Positions 16,817 through 25,750 of a stretch of 55,711 bases of DNA are shown piece by piece. The notes beneath the pieces are model-generated. The model was not told the DNA's origin. It made no database searches and was given only the letters and a program-made list of their open reading frames with translations. Source of the DNA: an uncultured Porphyromonadaceae bacterium (GTDB lineage Bacteria; Bacteroidota; Bacteroidia; Bacteroidales; Muribaculaceae). The stretch spans positions 1-55,711 of the forward strand of contig CAMWMK010000011.1 in assembly GCA_947175295.1 (NCBI GenBank), in the 5' to 3' direction. The position numbers and the translations under genes are program-made. Each line of letters starts with the position of its first letter. Within the stretch, counting starts at the first letter, position 1.

Positions 16817-17713
16817 TTATTTGGATTCAAGATAGGATATAAATTCGTCGGCTGTCATTATCTCCATCCTGGAGAAAGCCGTCAGTTTCTTTCCTAAGTC
16901 CTTGAAAGATGCCCCGACGTGATAGACGCTATCGTCTATGATGAGGAAGCGGTCGTGCGCCTTGATGAATGTTTTCACTTCAATAGGTGGATACTGTGCA
17001 TTATGGCGAGCCAGATCCAGACGGAAAGCCTTACTGATCGGGGGAGTGTATATCGTAGCTGATACATCCGCGCCTCGTTTGTCAAGCTGGCAAAGTACTG
17101 AGTCATCTATATAATTATCCACCAAAACAATTCGTTTTTTGGCGCTCCGGATGAGATCGCTCATCAAAGTATAGGCATCGAATATGCGTCCGTCGAGTAT
17201 GATGCCTTCCTTGGGAGGAAGCGAGGTCCGGACAAAGAAGTCCAACCGGCTGCTTAGCTCCTTTATTTGGCTGTCATGTTCGGAAAGTCTGTGGTCAATG
17301 CGGCTTTCGATATGCATCAATCGCTGATTAATGCTGTAACCCCTCAACAGATATTCCTTCAATACATTGTTGGCCCACTGACGAAACCTGGTGCCTCTTG
17401 TTGACTTAACTCTATATCCGACTGATATTATAACATCCAATGAATATAGCTTTATGGGCTTGTCTGAATTTGCAATGTGCAAAAAATGCACATTGCTTTT
17501 TTCATCAAGCTCATTCTCTTTAAAAACGTTATTGATATGGCGTGTTATGACAGTGCGGTCCCTCTCAAACAAATCGGCCATCTGCTGTTGGGTAAGCCAT
17601 ACGGTCTCATTCTCCAGACGGACTTCAAGCCTTACGGTGGAATCCGGCTGGTAAAGTATGATCTCATTTTCTTGCGTAGTAGACGCAAGCGGTATAGTAG
17701 TCGTCTCGTTCAT
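16817..17713 (-). CDS. RhuM-family protein with PLD-like C-terminal domain
   Basis: This 298-aa protein joins two parts. Residues about 1-130 form a RhuM (virulence protein RhuM) domain with a helix-turn-helix (LTQQQMADLFERDRTVITRH) and the signature LDVIISVGYRVKSTRGTRFR. Residues about 165-290 resemble the phospholipase-D-like domain of DNA- or RNA-acting effectors: VLVDNYIDDSVL, then HDRFLIIDD as an HxK/D-like motif with the lysine position changed. Such proteins occur in variable, defence-rich loci, but their activity is not established. The ATG sits 4 nt after a TAATTTTG box (17725-17718), suggesting a leaderless mRNA. The gene is AT-rich and lies between SusF and the Abi_2 gene. Confidence 0.75.
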   Translation of the reverse strand: MNETTTIPLASTTQENEIILYQPDSTVRLEVRLENETVWLTQQQMADLFERDRTVITRHINNVFKENELDEKSNVHFLHIANSDKPIKLYSLDVIISVGYRVKSTRGTRFRQWANNVLKEYLLRGYSINQRLMHIESRIDHRLSEHDSQIKELSSRLDFFVRTSLPPKEGIILDGRIFDAYTLMSDLIRSAKKRIVLVDNYIDDSVLCQLDKRGADVSATIYTPPISKAFRLDLARHNAQYPPIEVKTFIKAHDRFLIIDDSVYHVGASFKDLGKKLTAFSRMEIMTADEFISYLESK

Positions 17714-17765
17714 ACTGCAAAATTAACAAAATAATTTGACATAACCGCCATAAGCATCCGCCAAT
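17578..17765 (-). repeat. Copy B of the 188-bp direct repeat (RhuM 5' region)
   Basis: Nearly identical to 16514-16701, in the same orientation, 1064 bp away. It contains the promoter and start of the full-length RhuM gene. Confidence 0.85.
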
Positions 17766-17797
17766 CAATCCTGCATGCTGACGGAAATGCCATAAGC

Positions 17798-17830
17798 AAT
17801 GCCCACTCCGGAGAGTCCGGGGCGGGCATT
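17798..17830 (-). terminator. Hairpin after the SusCDEF operon
   Basis: AATGCCC and GGGCATT enclose CCGGA/TCCGG, a strong stem 24 nt past the SusF stop. There is no T-run on either strand. Confidence 0.5.
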
Positions 17831-17853
17831 CTGGATATTGGGGGATGTGGGGA

Positions 17854-19461
17854 TTATTTCGATGCGAGGGTAAGGGTATATTCGCCGCCGCTTACAGTCA
17901 GGACAGCGTTGCCCTTAAAGTTCTCACCCAGCTTAATATTGTCACCACCATCAAGTGGGAATGGCACACCAGGAACGATTGTGCCCGTGGAACCTGCACC
18001 AAGGTTAACTGTACCCCAATCGGCATCGGCAACTTTAAACTCAGTTCCGGCGTCGATAGTCAGATCGGCGACTTCCCAAGTGCTTACCTTATCGGTAAGG
18101 ATGAATTCGTAAGCCGGGTCTGCGCCCCAGCCGTTCATTCCGCCACGGAGGTAAATGCCGCTGTTGACGGAAGCTTCCTTCATCGTTATCTTCTCTGTAT
18201 TGAGGTCAACTGTGATTTCCACAGCACCGCCTTCCCAACCAGGAATCTGCCAGCTGCCTTTACCCTGAGTACAGTTGACACCACCCTGGAATACATCACC
18301 TTCGAATACGCCTTCAGTGAAGGAGATTTCAACGGTATTGTCATCGTTCTGAGCACCGATGGAGTTCTTATCCCAATTGCCAAGCTGGCTATAGAGACGG
18401 AACTGGAATTGACCAGCAGGAATATTCAGAACACCTTTATAGATGTCTGAGCCTACAACTTCTTCAGAAAGATAAAGAGCACCATTGTTGATGTCCCAAC
18501 CGCTGGGAGCACCGATGATATAGAGTACGCTTGCAAGATGCTTCACCGAGTAGAGCATGGTCTCCATATTGACAGTAATCTCATACTTACCGGCTTCCGT
18601 AATCTTGCCAGCACCCGGATTGTCGGTGGTCAGCATACCTTCTGTCTCGGTGTCGCCATCGTATTCACAACCAAGTACTGTCGCCCAATCCTTTGAATCC
18701 ACAGCACTCTGCGGAGCTATCTTCCAATAGCAGCCGCCGCCATTGGCATCAAGCACTTCCTGACTAACCCTGAATGTATATGTAAATACTGGATCATCAT
18801 ACGGGCTCACCTCAGGATTATGATAGAAGGCATCCTCAGCCGTGACATCAGCAAGCTCCCAGGTAGTAGCACTTCCGAGAAAATAGTATGCATCTTCAAT
18901 CACAAAACCGGAATCCATGCAGGTTTCCTCAATCGAACCTGAAGCTACATAGTAAGACATCGGATCGACAACGTCAGTAGGAGCAACTCTATAGTCGCTA
19001 CCGTCGACATCAAGATACATTGGTACGCGATAGTACATCGTCTTCTCCTTAGGACTCTTTCCAAACAAAGAAATATGAGCTCCATTCCACTCGTCAGCAG
19101 AAACTGAATAGACAGTCGAACCATTCTCATTAGGAGTAGCAGACACAGTGTTAAGGGTGACAATCTTATCAAATGTCTCAGATGATGAAAGCTCCAGTTT
19201 ATACTCAACGATAGAGTTTACAGGAAGATTTTCGGTAGAGACGAGTTCCATGACAGGAAGCATAGTTCCTTCAGCACGATAGTTCTCCAAAGTAAGTACA
19301 GCATCAGTAGCCAATACTCCCACTTTCTGAGAAACGATGTCGTCGATCTTTACTATCGGCTGCTGCTCGTTATGCTGAGGAGGAGCCGGTTCGATAGATT
19401 CCTCGCAAGAGCAGAACGCAAGACCGAGAACTCCAAGCATAAACATATTAAGTTTTTTCAT
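17854..19461 (-). CDS. SusF-like outer-membrane glycan-binding lipoprotein
   Basis: This 535-aa protein has a lipoprotein signal (MKKLNMFMLGVLGLAFCSC, acylation probably at Cys19) followed by acidic residues, as in surface-exported Bacteroidota lipoproteins. An N-terminal SusE/F-type domain is followed by tandem beta-sandwich modules, with repeats of the pattern GGMNGW...W...L near residues 330 and 440. SusF proteins hold glycans at the cell surface and are not enzymes. It is the last gene of the operon, 74 nt after SusE, with a hairpin after the stop. Its last module resembles the end of the SusE neighbour (AGTEFKVADADWGTVNLGAG against AGTEFKVADANWGSVNMGAG), a sign of module duplication. Confidence 0.82.
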   Translation of the reverse strand: MKKLNMFMLGVLGLAFCSCEESIEPAPPQHNEQQPIVKIDDIVSQKVGVLATDAVLTLENYRAEGTMLPVMELVSTENLPVNSIVEYKLELSSSETFDKIVTLNTVSATPNENGSTVYSVSADEWNGAHISLFGKSPKEKTMYYRVPMYLDVDGSDYRVAPTDVVDPMSYYVASGSIEETCMDSGFVIEDAYYFLGSATTWELADVTAEDAFYHNPEVSPYDDPVFTYTFRVSQEVLDANGGGCYWKIAPQSAVDSKDWATVLGCEYDGDTETEGMLTTDNPGAGKITEAGKYEITVNMETMLYSVKHLASVLYIIGAPSGWDINNGALYLSEEVVGSDIYKGVLNIPAGQFQFRLYSQLGNWDKNSIGAQNDDNTVEISFTEGVFEGDVFQGGVNCTQGKGSWQIPGWEGGAVEITVDLNTEKITMKEASVNSGIYLRGGMNGWGADPAYEFILTDKVSTWEVADLTIDAGTEFKVADADWGTVNLGAGSTGTIVPGVPFPLDGGDNIKLGENFKGNAVLTVSGGEYTLTLASK

Positions 19462-19535
19462 TCTTCGTAAAATTTTTAAGAAATGAATTCATATATCCGG
19501 CAAGCCTGTGGACTTACCGGAATTATAAATAATTT

Positions 19536-20384
19536 TCAGTGAGTGGGATCAAGAGTAAGATAGTATACTCCGGCTTCAAGGCTGAGATAAACCATACCGG
19601 TAAAATCTTCAGTAAGCTTGATATTACCAGGATTCTCACCACTGTTTAGTGTGAATTTCTCACCAGGAGTGATATCGGAAATAGATCCAGCACCCATATT
19701 GACACTACCCCAGTTAGCATCGGCAACCTTGAACTCAGTGCCGGCAACGATCGTCACATCAGGTATGATCCAAGTGTCCTTATCCGTACCGGTCACGAAA
19801 CGGTATTGGTCCACGGCATCCCAGTTATCGACCATTCCGCCACGAAGATACATAGCAGACGGTACACCGGCCACCCATATGGCAAGGTAATCAGCAGACA
19901 CACCACGGAACGACACTGGATTGGAGAGATAGACAGTGTTGGAGGGACTCTGAGCCACATAAGCCTTGAGACGCATATAGAGCCGCTGATATGGCAAAGG
20001 GAGATTCTCCTCTGATTTTACATCGGAAAGGTATTCGATAGCGGCTGCCACGTCCGCATTGGTAGGATTGATCTGGGCACAGTCATAGAAACTCTGCGAG
20101 ATTTCCTCATACCTTGCAAAATCCTCGGTAAGCGAGCATTGTACTTTATAGGTAGCCACGGCTGCATATCCAAAATCCGGCTGAGAACAGGTCAGATGGA
20201 ACGTACCCTCAGCATTCTGATTGGTAAGCATGATTGACTGATCCTGCATGACTGGTTCATTGAGAAAAGAAGCCGTCACTTCACCCTCGTGAGTCTTTAG
20301 GACTGGATTGCCATCCCAGGTCTCGCTACAGCTTGAAAAGCCGAGCACAGCGGCGAATGCGCTTAATATAAATATCTTTTTCAT
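19536..20384 (-). CDS. SusE-like outer-membrane glycan-binding lipoprotein
   Basis: This 282-aa lipoprotein (lipobox LGFSSC, Cys19) has an N-terminal SusE domain (FLNEPVMQDQSIMLTNQNAEG) and one C-terminal beta-sandwich module that is closely related to the final module of the SusF neighbour. SusE proteins bind the substrate next to the SusC/SusD complex. It starts 21 nt after SusD. It is shorter than the B. thetaiotaomicron SusE as I recall it, so it probably has fewer binding modules. The glycan is not shown by the sequence; a galactan is suggested by the nearby GH53. Confidence 0.82.
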   Translation of the reverse strand: MKKIFILSAFAAVLGFSSCSETWDGNPVLKTHEGEVTASFLNEPVMQDQSIMLTNQNAEGTFHLTCSQPDFGYAAVATYKVQCSLTEDFARYEEISQSFYDCAQINPTNADVAAAIEYLSDVKSEENLPLPYQRLYMRLKAYVAQSPSNTVYLSNPVSFRGVSADYLAIWVAGVPSAMYLRGGMVDNWDAVDQYRFVTGTDKDTWIIPDVTIVAGTEFKVADANWGSVNMGAGSISDITPGEKFTLNSGENPGNIKLTEDFTGMVYLSLEAGVYYLTLDPTH

Positions 20385-20405
20385 TATACGAAAATCCTAT
20401 TATAA

Positions 20406-22103
20406 TTAATAACCAGGGTTCTGCTCGAATTCCGGCTGAGCCGCACGGACTGCATAAGGAATCGGATAGACGGCATTTCTGTCGGCGATACGAGTGCCCT
20501 CATTGTTATCGATATTACCCTTATACTGCCAGACAGTCTGAGATGGACCAACAAACATGCCGTTGCGCACGAGATCTGTACGACGGGTCGATTCGAGATA
20601 CAACTCACGCGAACGCTCGTCCATAATGCCTTTCTTTGTAAGGTCAGTGAAGCCATATGAAGGAGCGCCTGCGCGCTTTCTTACAATATTCACGTAGTCA
20701 AGAGCTTTCTGGCGATCACCTACATTACCATTTATATACGACTCAGCATACATCAAATAGACATCAGCAAGACGAATGATCGGCTGGTCCGTTGTAGCGA
20801 ATGTTGTTGCGGGGAAGCCACATTCCCAAGTGCCATCAGCAAGCTGAGTCATATTCCAACCGCCATCCTCAGCAGCATTGCGCGTACGACCGGTAAATTT
20901 GATGATAGCATTGCCACCAGTAGTATTCCAAGCACCAGTAAACCCCTGGAAACGGTCGGAATAGTCTTCCGCCTCCCATTTTCCAGCCTCGTTTTCCCCT
21001 GCAGCCAGATAGCCTCTGATCCAGAGATCATCTCTCACATCTACGTCAGAGATACCATAGAATCTCTCAGCCATCTCCTGACATCCGCGAATACAGGACC
21101 ATTCGCCGGAACATCCATAATTCTGGCGGGGTATATAATGGGTATTTGAGATACAGCTCGCAATGATAAAGCTTGGACCACCGTAGCTCTGGGTCATATC
21201 GCTATCGAAAGCGATACCGAAAAGGATCTCGTTCTCCGCCTTTTTCGAGCCACCAGGCATATAGGCATCATTATCACGAGCGAAAAGATATAGATAATGG
21301 TTGGCAAGCCCTGAACCCTCAAAACCACCACCTTTATGACGGGCGATGATATTCTCGCAGCGTGCCTGACAATCCGCCCAACGGCCCTCACCAGAGAACA
21401 CCTCTGCATTCAGATAGAGACGGGCGAGAAGACCTTCTGCACCGTCAAGGCCTACACGGCCATAGACGGGATTGTCGCTGATGAGCTTGTTGTCTACCAC
21501 ATCTACGAGCTCGCTCTCGATCCACTTGAAGAGATCTGCTCTCTTCATCTGTACGGGAGACTCTCCGACAGCAGCTTCCTCGGTGATGAATGAAGACATA
21601 CCGAAGAGGTCGATCATGTTGTAGTAGGAATAAGCACGCAGCACACGGGCCTGGGCACGCATCTCCTGGGTCTCGGCATCAGTGTCATCCTTTGTGTTTG
21701 CCAGAAATTGATTGCAGAGGGCTATATGGCCGATCAAGCGGTAGTATGCGCCTTCAAGAAGGCCGTTGTTGATGCCCCACGAACAGGAAGTGATATCCAC
21801 GACACCTGCATCAGGCCAGATCCAGATCATTTCATCCGAGCAGAACTCGTTGAGAGTGAAGATCATGCGCAGATATGCGGAAGTACCGGGATCAAGACCG
21901 CTTACATATGAGCTGCCGGGGCCGGAAATACCGCTGCAGGCTATGCCGGAATAGCAGATGGCCAGGGTATTGGCATTGAAGTTGGGGTCGTTGGCATTGA
22001 CCAGATTGGGATCATTGGGCTGAAGGTCGAGGTCGCCTACGCAGGAGGTAAGACCGAACCCGAGGGCCAGACCACCAATCATCATATATTTCTTAAGATT
22101 CAT
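20406..22103 (-). CDS. SusD/RagB-family nutrient-binding lipoprotein
   Basis: This 565-aa protein is the lid subunit of a SusC/SusD glycan importer in the outer membrane. The lipobox is LTSC (Cys21). TPR-like helices carry the usual blocks: RAYSYYNMIDLFG (about residue 155), RLADVYLMYAES and DYVNIVRKRAG near residue 460, then DERSRELYLESTRRTDLVRNG. Length is typical. It lies 33 nt downstream of SusC and 21 nt before SusE. Confidence 0.93.
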   Translation of the reverse strand: MNLKKYMMIGGLALGFGLTSCVGDLDLQPNDPNLVNANDPNFNANTLAICYSGIACSGISGPGSSYVSGLDPGTSAYLRMIFTLNEFCSDEMIWIWPDAGVVDITSCSWGINNGLLEGAYYRLIGHIALCNQFLANTKDDTDAETQEMRAQARVLRAYSYYNMIDLFGMSSFITEEAAVGESPVQMKRADLFKWIESELVDVVDNKLISDNPVYGRVGLDGAEGLLARLYLNAEVFSGEGRWADCQARCENIIARHKGGGFEGSGLANHYLYLFARDNDAYMPGGSKKAENEILFGIAFDSDMTQSYGGPSFIIASCISNTHYIPRQNYGCSGEWSCIRGCQEMAERFYGISDVDVRDDLWIRGYLAAGENEAGKWEAEDYSDRFQGFTGAWNTTGGNAIIKFTGRTRNAAEDGGWNMTQLADGTWECGFPATTFATTDQPIIRLADVYLMYAESYINGNVGDRQKALDYVNIVRKRAGAPSYGFTDLTKKGIMDERSRELYLESTRRTDLVRNGMFVGPSQTVWQYKGNIDNNEGTRIADRNAVYPIPYAVRAAQPEFEQNPGY

Positions 22104-22136
22104 GTTAATTTCGGATTAATTGGTTTGCGATTCCCA

Positions 22137-25100
22137 TTAGAAGTTGAGCACGAGACCGAGCGACCATGTGGTTGCACGCGGATAGATGTTGCCGTCAACG
22201 CCATCGAACACCTCGGGATCAAGACCTTTGTACTTGGTGATGACGAAGGGGTTCTGAACGCCAAGGAAGAGACGGAGGCTCGAGAAGTCGTTCCAGAGTT
22301 CCTTGAAGTTATAGCCGAGGGTGATGTTGTCGCAGCGGAGGAAGGAAGCGTTGCGCAGCCAGTAGTCGGATTCGTTCTGGTTAGTGTTGAAGTATACGTC
22401 AGACTCGAACACGTTGGAAAGCTGGTTGTTGCGGAAGAGACCGTCAAGAGCTGTGCCACCACGTAGAGCGGATGCGTATACATAGTTGCCGATTGAAGAA
22501 CGGAGGGAGAATCCGAAGTCCCACTGTTTGTAGCGGAACTGAGAGCCAAAAGTCATAGTCACTTTTGGATCGCGAGAATATCTTACGACAAGGTCGTGCG
22601 AGTCAATCACACCGTCGCCGTTCTGATCTACGTAAGCGCCCTCGATAGGTTTACCGGCCTCATCATACACCTGCTGATAGAGATTATAGGAGAACGCGGG
22701 ATAACCTTCCTTCTGAATCATACAGTTGCCACCGGTACCTCCGAAACCACCACCAACAGCGAACTCATTTCCGTCGAGATTAGTGATCTCGTTGTGGTTC
22801 CAGCCGATGTTATAGCTGAGTGTCCATGTAAAGTCGTCAGTAACGATTGGCTTAGCCTGAATATTGAATTCGATACCATAGTTCTCAAGATCGCCAATGT
22901 TCTGAGGCAGATAGTTGACCGTAGAAGAACCTGCGGGAACAGGTACAGTGGAAAGAAGATCGCGAGTCTTGCGGAGATACCATTCAAGGCTACCGGAGAT
23001 GCGATTGTTCAAGAAACCGTAATCAAGACCAACGTTATAGGTAGCTGTAGTCTCCCATTTAAGATCGGGGTTATAACCTTCCGGGAAATAGGGATTGAGC
23101 CATCCGCCGATGCCGTTGGGATAGAAAGAACCGGGCTGAGACGCTGTGTAGATAGGAATATAGTTGTAATAAGAACCTACAGCCTGCTGACCGGTCTCAC
23201 CCCAGCCGAGGCGGAGCTTGAAATCAGACAGCCAGCCGCGTGCTCGTTCCATAAATTCTTCCTGATCGATTCTCCAGCCAAGAGCAACAGCGGGGAAAAC
23301 ACCCCAACGGTTTTCTTTGGAGAAGCGGGAAGTAGCGTCACCACGGACTGTTGCAGTCAACAGATAGCGTTCTTTGAAAGTATAATTCACACGTCCAAAG
23401 AAAGAAAGGAGCTGCAAGTGGTTGCGCCAGTGATAGTTGCCACCCTCGTCGTTCTCATCCTTTTTGAAGATCGAACCAGCTTCAGTGCCGGGAGTCCAGT
23501 TAAGGATGTATCCACCATTTGCATCCACGATAGCCGGTGAGAGTCCGGGGGTAGTAGAATATCCACCTTCAGAGCTTGAACCAGTATTCCAACCATTTGC
23601 AGCATCACGGCTCCAGGTATAACCGGCAGTTACGTCAAGCATAGAGAACGCCTCCTCAAATTCCTTTTTGTAATTCAGATAGAACTCAAGGAGTGTATTA
23701 CTGCGGAAAGCATACTCGTGATTTCTGTAGCCACCTCCGTAGTTGCTATGGTCTTTCCAAGCCATATGGGAGTTAGCATCAACCTCATAGAAATTATCTG
23801 ACTTAGTGACATCATAGCCAAGGTTCAGATTGGCATGAAGCTCCGGTAGGAAGTGGAATGAATAATCCAGCTGCAGGTTTCCGTTTGAACGCCATACGTT
23901 GGAGTAGTTGGCAGTCTGCTCAATAGTAGCGACAGGATTATAGGTGGCGTTATTCTCAAGATTGACTGAACCGCCAGCTACTGTGAAAGGTTCATTATAA
24001 CCATTGAACAGATACTGGAAATCTCCAGCAGCCGTACCGCCAGCCACGGGAATATTAGTACGGATAGGTATCGTAGGGTTGTAGGATACAGCCTGTCCGA
24101 TTGCGTCAGTCTGAGCCCAATTATTACGGATGTAATAGCCCTTAACATTTGCATTAACCGACAGATGCTTGTCGAAGAACTTTGGAGTCAATGTGATACC
24201 GACAGTTCCGCGATTCATCGAAGAAGACTTTATAATACCGTTATTATCAGTGAAAGAAGCATTCACACGGTAAGGAAGCACACCGGCCGTACCGGAAAGA
24301 GAAAGGCTGTAGTCTGAACTGAAAGAAGTGCGATAGATCTCATCCTGCCAGTCTGTGGATGCGTTTCCAAGATATGAAGCAGCAGCTGAATCGGCACCGA
24401 ACTTACTCGTAATCAAGTTGCGAAAATCTCCTGCGCTCAGCACTGACTGTGTCTTACGGGCATGGTCTACGAAGAAGTTAGCTGCGAACGAAACCTTTGG
24501 TTTGCCGGCAGTACCTTTCTTTGTAGTGATGAGAATGACACCATTGGATGCGCGAGAGCCGTAGATGGCAGTAGCGGAAGCATCCTTGAGCACAGTCATC
24601 GATTCGATAGACTCAGGATCAATCATCGCGAGCGGAGAGCCCATACCGAGCGGAGTATCATTGCTCAATGGCACACCGTCGAGTACGATGAGAGGATCAT
24701 TGGATGCAGAAAGCGATGCACCACCACGGATACGGATATTTGCGCTTCCCGAGGGACCACCAGAGGTAGTAACGACCACGCCCGGAGTCTGGCCTACAAG
24801 CATATCCTGTACGGAAGTAGCAAGACCAGCTTCGATTTCATCCGGCTTTACGATTGAGACGGAGCCGGTGGCGTCCGATTTCTTTACGGAGCCGTAGCCG
24901 ATTACGACTGTCTCGGCGAGCATTGTGGTGTTGTCCTGAAGCGTCACCTTGATTTCAGTACGGCCATCTACAGGAACTTCCTGAGTGTCATAACCGATGT
25001 AACTGATGACGAGGGTGGCTTTCGGATCGACGTTGAGGGTGAAGTTACCGTCAAAATCGGTCGCAGTGCCGTTTGATGTGCCTTTTTCCATCACGGTGGC

Positions 25101-25241
25101 ACCGATTAGAGGTTCGCCCGTAGCATCATCCACGTATCCGTGGACCGTGATCTTCTGGGCCAGGGCAGGAAGCGTAAACGACAACAGCAATGCTATCGCC
25201 AGGAGCGCCTTCCTGCTGAGGGTAAAACAAACGTTTTTCAT
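22137..25241 (-). CDS. SusC/RagA-family TonB-linked outer-membrane transporter
   Basis: This 1034-aa beta-barrel imports oligosaccharides with SusD, energised by TonB. Order: signal peptide (cut near ALAQ, residue 29), a carboxypeptidase-like regulatory domain (VHGYVDDATGEPLIGATVM), a TonB-box-like stretch (ETVVIGYGSVKKSD), the plug, then the barrel ending in aromatic LGLVLNF. It heads the SusC-D-E-F operon. No SusR, HTCS or ECF/anti-sigma gene is adjacent, and the regulatory domain is not the longer STN form, so an ECF-based switch is unlikely. Confidence 0.94.
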   Translation of the reverse strand: MKNVCFTLSRKALLAIALLLSFTLPALAQKITVHGYVDDATGEPLIGATVMEKGTSNGTATDFDGNFTLNVDPKATLVISYIGYDTQEVPVDGRTEIKVTLQDNTTMLAETVVIGYGSVKKSDATGSVSIVKPDEIEAGLATSVQDMLVGQTPGVVVTTSGGPSGSANIRIRGGASLSASNDPLIVLDGVPLSNDTPLGMGSPLAMIDPESIESMTVLKDASATAIYGSRASNGVILITTKKGTAGKPKVSFAANFFVDHARKTQSVLSAGDFRNLITSKFGADSAAASYLGNASTDWQDEIYRTSFSSDYSLSLSGTAGVLPYRVNASFTDNNGIIKSSSMNRGTVGITLTPKFFDKHLSVNANVKGYYIRNNWAQTDAIGQAVSYNPTIPIRTNIPVAGGTAAGDFQYLFNGYNEPFTVAGGSVNLENNATYNPVATIEQTANYSNVWRSNGNLQLDYSFHFLPELHANLNLGYDVTKSDNFYEVDANSHMAWKDHSNYGGGYRNHEYAFRSNTLLEFYLNYKKEFEEAFSMLDVTAGYTWSRDAANGWNTGSSSEGGYSTTPGLSPAIVDANGGYILNWTPGTEAGSIFKKDENDEGGNYHWRNHLQLLSFFGRVNYTFKERYLLTATVRGDATSRFSKENRWGVFPAVALGWRIDQEEFMERARGWLSDFKLRLGWGETGQQAVGSYYNYIPIYTASQPGSFYPNGIGGWLNPYFPEGYNPDLKWETTATYNVGLDYGFLNNRISGSLEWYLRKTRDLLSTVPVPAGSSTVNYLPQNIGDLENYGIEFNIQAKPIVTDDFTWTLSYNIGWNHNEITNLDGNEFAVGGGFGGTGGNCMIQKEGYPAFSYNLYQQVYDEAGKPIEGAYVDQNGDGVIDSHDLVVRYSRDPKVTMTFGSQFRYKQWDFGFSLRSSIGNYVYASALRGGTALDGLFRNNQLSNVFESDVYFNTNQNESDYWLRNASFLRCDNITLGYNFKELWNDFSSLRLFLGVQNPFVITKYKGLDPEVFDGVDGNIYPRATTWSLGLVLNF

Positions 25242-25347
25242 GCAGGATGTTTTTTGGTACTACATTTATTTAAAAATTGATCTCAGTTTCAGGTTAATCA
25301 GGTGGTCTATGGTCTGTGCCGGATGGAGAGCCATTTATTCCGCATGC

Positions 25348-25355
25348 CAAAATTA
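25348..25355 (-). promoter_or_regulatory. Putative -7 box of the SusCDEF operon
   Basis: TAATTTTG on the minus strand, about 105 nt before the SusC start. No clear TTTG stands at the -33 position. The 25242-25500 gap is otherwise AT-rich without recognisable features. Confidence 0.4.
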
Positions 25356-25503
25356 CTACATTTATTAACAAATTTGACACAATTTTGATTAAAAATTTAT
25401 TACAAACTTCAATTTTAACTTTTATTAACTACTATAGGCGATACATAATCGGCCTGTGCGACCACCGGCAAAGCGTGTCGGGCAGCTGCAGCCCATGTAT
25501 AAT

Positions 25504-25535
25504 ATTGCATATGTGGAGGGAATTGACTAATTTTG
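25504..25535 (+). promoter_or_regulatory. Probable original promoter of the MATE gene
   Basis: ATTG (25504-25507), 20-nt spacer, TAATTTTG (25528-25535). The MITE-like element begins 20 bp downstream, between this promoter and the gene. Confidence 0.5.
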
Positions 25536-25554
25536 CATTGTAATAATTGTTTGA

Positions 25555-25750
25555 TAAGTAGCTGACAAAAATTAATGATAGGATAAATGCGAGATAATCT
25601 TGAGTCAGCTTGGCTGCGGAGCGAACGAGCTTAGCGAGCTAAGTGAGTGAGCGACAATGCCAAGATGGCCAAGATTAGCCGCAGTTATCCTATCAAGACC
25701 AAATCAGTTGCTTAGTTTAAATATGTCGTTTAATTTTTGTTAGCTACTTA
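25555..25750. mobile_element. MITE-like element 1 (196 bp)
   Basis: Terminal inverted repeats of 21 bp (25555-25575 and 25730-25750) match at 20 positions; the ends read TAAGTAGCT...AGCTACTTA. The outer TA may be a target duplication, as in Tc1/mariner/IS630-type elements. Inside, GATAGGATAA and TTATCCTATC form a second inverted pair around a region of repeated GAGC/GAGT words. No coding capacity. Confidence 0.65.

Noticed and set aside
17854..25241. Calling this the starch (sus) locus
   Set aside because: No SusR, SusG, SusA or SusB is present; the nearby GH53 points to galactan instead.
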